From assembly GCA_016187325.1 (NCBI GenBank), contig JACPJY010000286.1, positions 1 to 9,049 of the forward strand: a stretch of 9,049 nucleotides of DNA, in the 5' to 3' direction. Source of the DNA: Rhodospirillales bacterium. Lineage in GTDB: Bacteria; Pseudomonadota; Alphaproteobacteria; Rhodospirillales; Casp-alpha2. The stretch's first letter is position 1, and each line of letters opens with the position of its first letter. Positions 1 through 5,601 of the stretch are shown here, piece by piece. The position numbers and the translations under genes are program-made. The notes under the pieces are model-generated. The model was not told the DNA's origin, did no database searches, and saw only the letters and a list, made by a program, of their open reading frames with translations.

Positions 1-130
1 CCCCGTGGCAGGGCGCGCAAAGTTCCGCCTTGGCGCTTCCCTTGGTCGCTTCCGCGGCATTCGCCTGGCCAACCGACGCCATCAACAGCGCCGCCGCGAT
101 CGGCAAGATCGGGGTGAAACCCGGCTTCAC
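1..130 (-). CDS. Exported c-type cytochrome, N-terminal part (runs off the left edge)
   Basis: Reading the complement from a GTG at 130-128 gives 43 residues without a stop up to the window edge. The protein starts MKPGFTPILP, followed by a hydrophobic stretch (residues 8-21) and a small-residue ANA-AEA signal peptidase I site near residues 25/26. This is a classic Sec signal peptide. Residues 38-42 are CAPCH followed by Gly, the CXXCH site for covalent haem c attachment, placed about 12 residues into the mature protein as in small class I cytochromes c. The protein should therefore act as a periplasmic electron carrier or as a haem domain of a larger enzyme; the rest lies outside the window, so the subclass cannot be told. 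The GTG start is preferred because the nearby upstream ATGs (at 144 and 135 on the complement) are in another frame that stops at once, and a GAGACGG Shine-Dalgarno-like sequence (142-136) lies 5 bases upstream. An in-frame GTG further upstream (about position 154) overlaps the predicted -10 box and is less likely. The gene is divergent from the tsaE operon. Confidence 0.8.
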   Translation of the reverse strand, partial: MKPGFTPILPIAAALLMASVGQANAAEATKGSAKAELCAPCHG

Positions 131-152
131 GGCATCCGTCTCATGGCGCCCC

Positions 153-182
153 ACTATAGAAGCCGCCGCCGGCGTCCGGCAA
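153..182 (-). promoter_or_regulatory. Sigma70-like promoter of the leftward cytochrome gene
   Basis: On the complement strand a -35-like TTGCCG (182-177, 4 of 6 consensus bases) is followed, after an 18-base spacer, by TATAGT (158-153, 5 of 6). Transcription would begin near 146, leaving a leader of about 16 bases that contains the GAGACGG ribosome site before the GTG at 130. Spacing, position and the scarcity of AT-rich sequence here all fit. It is a prediction from consensus matching only. Confidence 0.5.
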
Positions 183-188
183 CCGCGC

Positions 189-212
189 CCGGTGAGGGTG
201 TCGGCCCACCGG
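189..212. repeat. Inverted repeat in the divergent intergenic region
   Basis: CCGGTG (189-194) and CACCGG (207-212) are exact reverse complements around a 12-base centre. With one bulged C the stem can be extended by GCGC (185-188) pairing with GCGC (212-215 region). It sits between the two divergent genes, just upstream of the cytochrome -35 box, so it could be an operator. Such short GC palindromes are common by chance in a genome of this composition, so the support is weak. Confidence 0.2.
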
Positions 213-229
213 CGCCGGGCTCTATGACC

Positions 230-258
230 TTGTCCGGGCGGACCCCGGCGGATAAAAA
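230..258 (+). promoter_or_regulatory. Possible promoter of the tsaE-addA operon
   Basis: TTGTCC (230-235) and TAAAAA (253-258), separated by 17 bases, are the best sigma70-like pair upstream of tsaE. The -10 box would overlap the purine-rich AAAAAGGCGGG stretch that otherwise serves as the ribosome site. Transcription would then start almost at the ATG (267) and give a nearly leaderless mRNA. A second, weaker -10 candidate is TATGAC (223-228), which would leave a normal leader but has no good -35. The operon promoter must be in 131-266 or be supplied by read-through; this placement is tentative. Confidence 0.2.
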
Positions 259-264
259 GGCGGG
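254..264 (+). promoter_or_regulatory. Ribosome binding site of tsaE
   Basis: The purine run AAAAAGGCGGG ends 2 bases before the ATG at 267, with its AAGG core 6 bases upstream. It supports the ATG at 267 over the internal in-frame ATG at 294, which lacks a comparable site. Confidence 0.5.
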
Positions 265-266
265 AC

Positions 267-785
267 ATGGCCGAGGAAGCCCGAGCGCCGATCATGGTCG
301 AACTCGCCGACGAGAGCGCGACGGCGGCGCTGGCGGCAAAACTGGCCGCCGCCGCCCGGCCGGGGGACGTGTTCGCGCTCAAGGGCGCGCTCGGCAGCGG
401 CAAGACGGTGTTCGCCCGCGCATTCATCAACGCCCGAGCCGCGGCCCCCGAGGAGGTGCCGTCGCCGACCTTCACCCTGGTGCAGGCCTATGCGTTTCCT
501 GACCCGCTCTCCGGTTCCGACGGCGCGGTGCCGGTCTATCACTTCGATTTGTTCCGCATCACCGATGCCGCCGAGACCCGTGAGCTCGGCATGGAAGATG
601 CGTTCGCCGACGGCATCTCGCTGATCGAATGGCCGGAGAAGTTGAATGGGCGGCTCCCCGACGACCGCCTGGAGATCATCCTCGACCAGGGTCCGACGCC
701 GGATTCACGGCGCGCGCGGCTGGTCGGCCACGGCTCGTGGCGGCGGCGCCTCGACGCCATCGCCGGGAATAAGCGCCGTGGCTGA
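267..785 (+). CDS. tsaE: TsaE, ATPase of the tRNA t6A37 threonylcarbamoyladenosine complex
   Basis: This 172-residue cytoplasmic protein belongs to the TsaE (YjeE) family. TsaE binds ATP and works with TsaB and TsaD to transfer the threonylcarbamoyl group to A37 of tRNAs that read ANN codons. The sequence shows the P-loop GALGSGKT (residues 40-47), the family's VPSPTFTLVQAY segment (64-75), the HFDLFR motif (92-97), whose Asp corresponds to the essential Asp of HxDxYR, and the IEWPEKL motif (120-126) with the conserved Trp. The length is slightly above the usual 150-160, the excess being an N-terminal lead of a few residues and a basic C-terminal tail. The ATG at 267 is chosen because it follows a purine-rich ribosome site; an internal ATG at 294 would still keep the P-loop. 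It is the first gene of the rightward block and its last 8 bases overlap the next gene. In some rhizobia TsaE is fused to the following kinase; here the two are separate. Confidence 0.95.
   Translation: MAEEARAPIMVELADESATAALAAKLAAAARPGDVFALKGALGSGKTVFARAFINARAAAPEEVPSPTFTLVQAYAFPDPLSGSDGAVPVYHFDLFRITDAAETRELGMEDAFADGISLIEWPEKLNGRLPDDRLEIILDQGPTPDSRRARLVGHGSWRRRLDAIAGNKRRG
765..769 (+). promoter_or_regulatory. Ribosome binding site deciding the GTG start of amgK
   Basis: GGGAA lies 8 bases before the GTG at 778, inside the end of tsaE. It favours this GTG over the ATG at 646 in the same frame, which would overlap tsaE by 140 bases and add 44 arginine-rich, non-family residues. Confidence 0.45.
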
Positions 786-1812
786 GCGCGAACAGGCCGT
801 CGCAGCATTCCTGGCCACCCACGGCTGGGGCAAGGCGAAGCGCGACGCGCTCGCCGGCGACGCGTCGTTCCGCCGCTACCAGCGCCTGACCGACGGCCGC
901 CGCCGGGCGGTGCTGATGGACGCGCCGCCGGCGAAGGAGGACGTGCGGCCGTTCGTCAAAGTCGCACGGCATCTGAAGGCGCTCGGCTTCAGCGCGCCCG
1001 ACGTGCTGGCCGAGGACGCCACCGCCGGCCTGCTGATCCTCGAGGATCTTGGCGACGACACTTATTCTAAGGCTCTCGACGCGGTGATATCGGAACGGCG
1101 CCAAGCGATCGAGGCCGAGCTCTACGGGCTCTCCGTCGATGTGCTGATCGGGCTGCACAAGCTGCCGCCCGAGCGCGCCGTGCCCAAGGGCCTTCCGTCC
1201 TACGGCAACGGCCGGCTGCTCGACGAGGCGTTCCTGCTGCCGCAGTGGTATCTGCCGGCGATCACCGGCGATCACGCCAGCGAGGCGCAGCGCAAGGCCT
1301 ACGGCGCGGCGTGGCTGGAGGTGTTTCCGGTGGTCCACGCGCAGCCGAAGACGCTGGTGCTTCGCGACTACCATGTCGATAACCTGATGCGCGTGGAGGG
1401 GCGCGCCGGCGTTGCCGCCTGCGGGCTCCTGGATTTCCAGGACGCGGTCTCGGGGCCAAGGGCCTACGATTTGATGTCGCTGTTGGAGGATGCGCGGCGC
1501 GACGTTGCGCCGGAATTGGCCGAAACGATGATGGCGCGTTACTGCGCCGCCTTTCCGGACCTCGACCGCCGCGGTTTCGAAGCGTCGTTCCGCGTCCTGG
1601 CGGCGCAGCGTCACGCCAAGGTGATCGGCATCTTCACCCGGCTTTGCCTGCGCGACCACAAGCCCACCTATCTGGTCCACATCCCGAGGGTATGGCGGCT
1701 GCTGGAACGGGCACTTGCCGACCCGGCGCTAGCGCCCGTCGCCGCCTGGTTCGCGACGTATTTGCCCGCCGAAAAGCGACAAGTGCCGCCGTGCCCGGCG
1801 GCGGTGGCATGA
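778..1812 (+). CDS. amgK: AmgK-like anomeric sugar kinase (N-acetylmuramate/N-acetylglucosamine 1-kinase)
   Basis: The 344-residue product is an aminoglycoside-phosphotransferase-fold kinase of the COG3178 type. In Pseudomonas, AmgK phosphorylates the anomeric hydroxyl of MurNAc (and GlcNAc) recovered from the cell wall to give the alpha-1-phosphate used by MurU. The start of the family domain is visible in the GDASFRRYQRL segment (near residues 28-38, equivalent to the nucleotide-binding GGxSNR region). The catalytic loop is LRDYHVDNLM, with Asp197 as the likely base and Asn202 as a metal ligand. The DFG-equivalent is LDFQDA, with Asp219 and Asp222. No membrane segment or signal peptide is seen, so it is cytoplasmic. 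The GTG start overlaps tsaE by 8 bases in a different frame, and the stop overlaps the murU start as ATGA, which indicates translational coupling with both. Substrate choice is inferred from family and from the adjacent murU; a generic phosphotransferase annotation is the conservative alternative. Confidence 0.85.
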   Translation: MAEREQAVAAFLATHGWGKAKRDALAGDASFRRYQRLTDGRRRAVLMDAPPAKEDVRPFVKVARHLKALGFSAPDVLAEDATAGLLILEDLGDDTYSKALDAVISERRQAIEAELYGLSVDVLIGLHKLPPERAVPKGLPSYGNGRLLDEAFLLPQWYLPAITGDHASEAQRKAYGAAWLEVFPVVHAQPKTLVLRDYHVDNLMRVEGRAGVAACGLLDFQDAVSGPRAYDLMSLLEDARRDVAPELAETMMARYCAAFPDLDRRGFEASFRVLAAQRHAKVIGIFTRLCLRDHKPTYLVHIPRVWRLLERALADPALAPVAAWFATYLPAEKRQVPPCPAAVA

Positions 1813-2555
1813 GCGCCGAGAAACCTTGCCGCCCGACATGGGCGATGGTCCTCGCCGCCGGGCTCGGCGCCCGCATGCGGCCGCTCACCGATACGGTGCC
1901 GAAGCCGCTGATCGAGGTCGACGGCCGGCCGCTGATCGACCACGCCCTCGACCGGCTTCAGACCGCCGGTGTTGTCGAGGTGGTCGTCAACGTCCACCAC
2001 CTCGCCGACAAGATCGAGGCGCATCTGAAGGCGCGGAAGAAGCCGAAGATCATTCTGTCGCCGGAACCGGAGCGGCTGGAGACCGGTGGCGGCGTCGCGA
2101 AGGCGCTGCCGGTGCTGGGCAAACAGCCGTTCTATGTCGTCAACGCGGATGCCTTCTGGCTCAATGGCCCGCTCGACACGCTCGGCCGCATGGCGGCGAT
2201 GTGGGACGAAGCACGCATGGACGGGCTGTTACTGCTGCATTCGACCGTCGACGCCTACGGCTATCGCGGCGTCGGCGACTTCTGGGCCGACGAGGAAGGG
2301 TTGCTCGCCCGCCGCCCCGAGTCCGAGGTGTCGCCGTGGCTGTTCACCGGCATCCAGATTCTGCACCCGCAGCTGTTCGACGACGCGCCGAAGGGCGCGT
2401 TCTCGCTCAACGTGCTTTATGACCGGGCAATCAAGGCAAAACGGCTCTACGGCATCATCCACGACGGCGAATGGTTCCACGTCGGCACCAGGGCTGGCCT
2501 CGAGGCCGCGGAGCGTTTCATGCATATCCGCTTCGCCGGCGTCAAGCACCGCTGA
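1809..2555 (+). CDS. murU: MurU-like nucleotidyltransferase (MurNAc-1-phosphate uridylyltransferase)
   Basis: The 248-residue product is a cytoplasmic sugar-1-phosphate nucleotidyltransferase (GT-A-like Rossmann fold, COG1208 type). MurU joins UTP and MurNAc-1-phosphate to UDP-MurNAc and pyrophosphate, closing the recycling shunt that avoids GlmU/MurA and gives intrinsic fosfomycin tolerance. The nucleotide-binding signature is VLAAGLGARMRPLTD at residues 14-28, followed by PKPL (31-34). The LETGGG segment near residues 94-99 and NADAFW (112-117), with metal-binding Asp114, are in the expected order. The product-side motif HVGT is at 224-227. There is no left-handed beta-helix acyltransferase tail, so it is not a GlmU. 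The ATG at 1809 shares ATGA with the amgK stop and leaves only a short lead before the fold; a longer in-frame reading to 1644 would lie inside amgK and is rejected. Coupled expression with the kinase fits consecutive reactions. Other NDP-sugar synthesis roles remain possible without the neighbour evidence. Confidence 0.85.
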   Translation: MSAEKPCRPTWAMVLAAGLGARMRPLTDTVPKPLIEVDGRPLIDHALDRLQTAGVVEVVVNVHHLADKIEAHLKARKKPKIILSPEPERLETGGGVAKALPVLGKQPFYVVNADAFWLNGPLDTLGRMAAMWDEARMDGLLLLHSTVDAYGYRGVGDFWADEEGLLARRPESEVSPWLFTGIQILHPQLFDDAPKGAFSLNVLYDRAIKAKRLYGIIHDGEWFHVGTRAGLEAAERFMHIRFAGVKHR

Positions 2556-2557
2556 GG
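2554..2557 (+). promoter_or_regulatory. Ribosome binding site of addB
   Basis: GAGG overlaps the murU TGA stop (2553-2555) and stands 8 bases before the ATG at 2566. It fixes the addB start at that ATG, since the reading frame itself stays open upstream for 480 bases through murU. A ribosome finishing murU would stop on top of this site. Confidence 0.55.
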
Positions 2558-2565
2558 CCCGGGCG

Positions 2566-5500
2566 ATGAACCCCGCCGCCGGCAATCATGAGCCTAAACG
2601 ATCGGCGCCCACCGACTCGGCAAAGGTGTTCACCATCGCCGCCGGGCTGCCGTTTACTGACGCGCTCGCGGCCGGCATTCTCGAACGCGTCGCGCGTGAC
2701 CCGTTGCGGCTGGCTAAAGTGACGGTACTGGTGCCGACGCGGCGCGCCCGTCGCAGCCTCGCCGACGCGTTTCTCAGGCAGGGCGGCGGCCGGGTTCTGC
2801 TGCTGCCGCGGATGATGGCGCTCGGCGATCTCGACGAGGACGAGATCCTGTTAACCGGTGGTTTCACCCCCGACGATGGCGGCCTCGACGCCGTCGCCGG
2901 CGATCTGGCGCTGCCGCCGGCGCTCGGCGGGCTGAGGCGGCAGTTGATGCTGGCTCGCCTGGTGCGGGGCATGGACGAAAAAACCAGCCCCGACCAGGCA
3001 GCCAACCTGGCGCTCGAGCTCGCCAGGCTGCTCGACCAGGTGGCGACCGAGCGGCTTTCCTTCGACGGCCTCGAAAGACTCGTGCCAGAGGATTTCGCCG
3101 CCCACTGGCAGCGGACGTTGACGTTCCTGAAGGTGCTGACAGAGGAATGGCCAAAGGTACTGGCCGACGAAGACGCACTCGACGCCGCCGAACGCCGCAA
3201 CCGGCTGCTCGACGCCCAGGCGCGACAGTGGACGGCGGAGCCGCCCGCCGATCCGGTGATCGCCGCCGGCTCGACCGGCTCGATCCCGGCGACCGCGAAT
3301 CTGCTTTCGGTAGTCGCTCGCCTGTCGGCGGGCGCGGTGGTGCTGCCGGGCCTCGACAAGGACGCATCGCCGGAGGTGTGGAAGATGCTGGCGCCGCATC
3401 ATCCGCAATTCGGCATGGCGCGGCTGCTCGATCATCTCGGCGTCGGCCGCGATGACGTACAAGCGTGGCCGGCGCCCGGGTTCGACAAACCGCCATCGCC
3501 GCGGGCGCGTTTCGTCAACGCGGCGCTGACACCCGCCGATGCCACGCCGCCGACATTGAGTCGCCAACAACTGGAACAGGCGCTCGCCGGCGTCGCCGTG
3601 GTCGAATGCCCGGGCGCCGGCGAGGAAGCAGCGGTGGTCGCGCTGGTCATGCGTCGCGCCCTCGAAACGCCGGGCAAGACCGCGGCGTTGGTGACGCCGG
3701 ACCGCGGCCTCGCCCGCAGGGTCGCCGCCGAGCTCGAGCGCTGGCACGTCGCCGTCGACGATTCCGCTGGCCAGCCGTTGGCGCGCACGCCGCCCGGCGC
3801 GTTCCTCGCCCTGACGGCGCGCATGGTTGCCGAGCGCCTAGCGCCGGTGCCGCTGCTCGCCGTGCTGAAGCATCCGCTGGCCGGGTGCGGCATGGAACCG
3901 GCAAGGTTGCGAACACAAGTGCGGGCGCTGGAGATCAGGGCGCTGCGCGGGCCGCGCCCGGCCGAAGGCATCAAGGGACTGCGCAACGCGTTGAAGGCCA
4001 ACCGCGAATTCCACGGCAACGAGCCGAAGGCGGCGCGCGACCTCGACGCCTTCCTCAAGCGGCTCGACAAAATCGTACGGCCACTCGCGGCGGCGATGTC
4101 CGGCAAGCCTCGCCCGTTCGTCGCGGTGCTGAGGGCGCACGTGGCCGCGGCCGAAGCGCTCGCCGCCACCGCCGACCAGGACGGGCCGGCGCGGCTGTGG
4201 GAAAAGGAGGCCGGCGAGGCGGCCGCCAATTTCGTCGCCGAGATCAACGACGCCGGCCGCGACTTCGGTGCCGTCACCGCCGCCGATTACCCGGCGCTGC
4301 TGGAAACCCTGATGGCGGGTCGCGCCGTGCGTCCCCGTTACGCCCGCCATCCCCGGCTGCACATCTGGGGGCTGCTAGAAGCGCGCTTGCAGCAGGCCGA
4401 CGTGATGATCTTGGGCGGCCTCAACGAGGGCACGTGGCCGGCGGAGGCCAAGGCCAGCCCGTGGATGAGCCGGCCGATGCTGAAGGACTTTGGTCTGCCG
4501 CCGCCGGAGCGTCGCATCGGCCTCGCCGCCCACGACTTCGCGCAGGCGTTCGCGGCGCCCGACGTGGTGTTGACGCGGGCGACGCGGGTCGAGGGCACGC
4601 CGCAGGTGCCGTCGCGGTGGCTGCTCAGGCTCGAAAACCTTTTCGCGCGCGCCGGCCTCGAAGACGCGATGGCGGCCAAGGAGCCGTGGCTGGAGTGGCT
4701 CGCCGGCCTCGACAAGCCGAAAGAACCCATCGCCATCGCCGAGCCCAGCCCGGCACCACCGCTCGCGGCCCGGCCGCGCCGGCTCCCGGTGACCGAGATC
4801 GAGACTTGGCTGCGCGACCCTTATGCGCTTTACGCCCGGCGCGTGCTGAAGCTGAAGCCGCTCGACCCGATCGACGCCGAACCGGGCGCCGCCGAGCGCG
4901 GCATCATCGTCCATGACGCGCTGGAACGCTTCATCGCCGTCCACCGGGGCGCGCTTCCCGACGACGCGCTCAGCCGGCTGATCGCACTCGGCCGGCAGGT
5001 GTTCGATGAGCGGCTGGCGTATCCCGGCGTGCGCGCTTTCTGGTGGCCGCGTTTCGAGCGTGTCGCCCGCTGGTTCGTCGAAGAGGAACGCCGTCGCCGC
5101 GCTGAGGGCTTCTCGCCAATAGCCGTCGAGGTGACGGGCGAGATGGAAATCCCCGGCAAAGCGGGGCCGTTCGTGCTGACCGCGCGCGCCGACCGCATCG
5201 ACCGCCGCGCCGACATCGGCCTGGTCGTCATCGACTACAAGACGGGCCAGACGCCTTCGTTGAACCAGATGCGCTCGGGGCTGGCGCCGCAGCTGCCGTT
5301 GGAGGCGGCGATCGCCGAGCATGGCGGCTTCGTCGGTGTCGACGCCGGCGAGGTGGCACAGCTAGTTTACTTCAAGCTGTCCGGAGGCCGCGACCCCGGC
5401 AAGCGCTCGGTGCTCGAGGAGGACGTGGCCCGGGTCAGCGCCGACGCGGTCAAAGACCTGACGGCGCTGGTGCGCCGCTTCGACGACCCGAAGCAGCCCT

Positions 5501-5601
5501 ATCTCTCCAAGCGGAGGCCGATGCGGGAGAACGTCCCCGGCGACTACGACCACCTGGCGCGGTTCCGCGAATGGCGGGGCGGCGGGGACGGCGACGAATG
5601 A
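2566..5601 (+). CDS. addB: AddB, nuclease/helicase-like subunit of the AddAB double-strand break repair complex, alphaproteobacterial type
   Basis: The 1011-residue cytoplasmic protein partners with AddA to unwind and resect DNA double-strand ends for RecA loading. The N-terminal half is a degenerate superfamily 1 helicase fold: VLVPTRRARR (54-63) is recognisable, but where a Walker A loop would sit the sequence reads TIAAGLPFTDALA (23-35), without GKT, so it probably does not hydrolyse ATP. A helicase-like segment with GGLNEGTWP (617-625) matches the conserved GLNxGxWP motif of AddB. The C-terminal RecB-type nuclease begins at RDPYALYARRVL (750-761) and has His783 (IVHDALERF), Asp876 (ARADRID), Asp890 and Lys892 (IDYKTG) and Gln909, so the active site is complete. 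The whole protein has only two cysteines, both before residue 450, so the Fe-S cluster of Bacillus AddB is absent. It ends in the family-typical GDYDHLARFREW segment. The start follows a GAGG site 10 bases after murU; the stop overlaps the addA start as ATGA. Confidence 0.95.
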   Translation: MNPAAGNHEPKRSAPTDSAKVFTIAAGLPFTDALAAGILERVARDPLRLAKVTVLVPTRRARRSLADAFLRQGGGRVLLLPRMMALGDLDEDEILLTGGFTPDDGGLDAVAGDLALPPALGGLRRQLMLARLVRGMDEKTSPDQAANLALELARLLDQVATERLSFDGLERLVPEDFAAHWQRTLTFLKVLTEEWPKVLADEDALDAAERRNRLLDAQARQWTAEPPADPVIAAGSTGSIPATANLLSVVARLSAGAVVLPGLDKDASPEVWKMLAPHHPQFGMARLLDHLGVGRDDVQAWPAPGFDKPPSPRARFVNAALTPADATPPTLSRQQLEQALAGVAVVECPGAGEEAAVVALVMRRALETPGKTAALVTPDRGLARRVAAELERWHVAVDDSAGQPLARTPPGAFLALTARMVAERLAPVPLLAVLKHPLAGCGMEPARLRTQVRALEIRALRGPRPAEGIKGLRNALKANREFHGNEPKAARDLDAFLKRLDKIVRPLAAAMSGKPRPFVAVLRAHVAAAEALAATADQDGPARLWEKEAGEAAANFVAEINDAGRDFGAVTAADYPALLETLMAGRAVRPRYARHPRLHIWGLLEARLQQADVMILGGLNEGTWPAEAKASPWMSRPMLKDFGLPPPERRIGLAAHDFAQAFAAPDVVLTRATRVEGTPQVPSRWLLRLENLFARAGLEDAMAAKEPWLEWLAGLDKPKEPIAIAEPSPAPPLAARPRRLPVTEIETWLRDPYALYARRVLKLKPLDPIDAEPGAAERGIIVHDALERFIAVHRGALPDDALSRLIALGRQVFDERLAYPGVRAFWWPRFERVARWFVEEERRRRAEGFSPIAVEVTGEMEIPGKAGPFVLTARADRIDRRADIGLVVIDYKTGQTPSLNQMRSGLAPQLPLEAAIAEHGGFVGVDAGEVAQLVYFKLSGGRDPGKRSVLEEDVARVSADAVKDLTALVRRFDDPKQPYLSKRRPMRENVPGDYDHLARFREWRGGGDGDE

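Noticed and set aside
5..502. Forward open frames at the left edge and across the start of tsaE
   Set aside because: They oppose the cytochrome signal peptide or overlap tsaE in another frame, are very Arg-rich and lack family motifs.
646..777. A 44-residue N-terminal extension of amgK to the ATG at 646
   Set aside because: It would overlap tsaE by 140 bases, is Arg/Ser-rich and unlike the kinase family, and the GTG at 778 has a suitable ribosome site.
676..1680. A 334-codon open frame on the complement strand opposite amgK
   Set aside because: It mirrors the AmgK coding frame, shows no family motifs and has no separate ribosome site; a GC-rich shadow.
3465..4916. A 483-codon open frame in another forward frame inside addB
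   Set aside because: It is almost entirely Arg, Ala and Gly, typical of an out-of-frame reading, and the AddB frame here carries conserved motifs.
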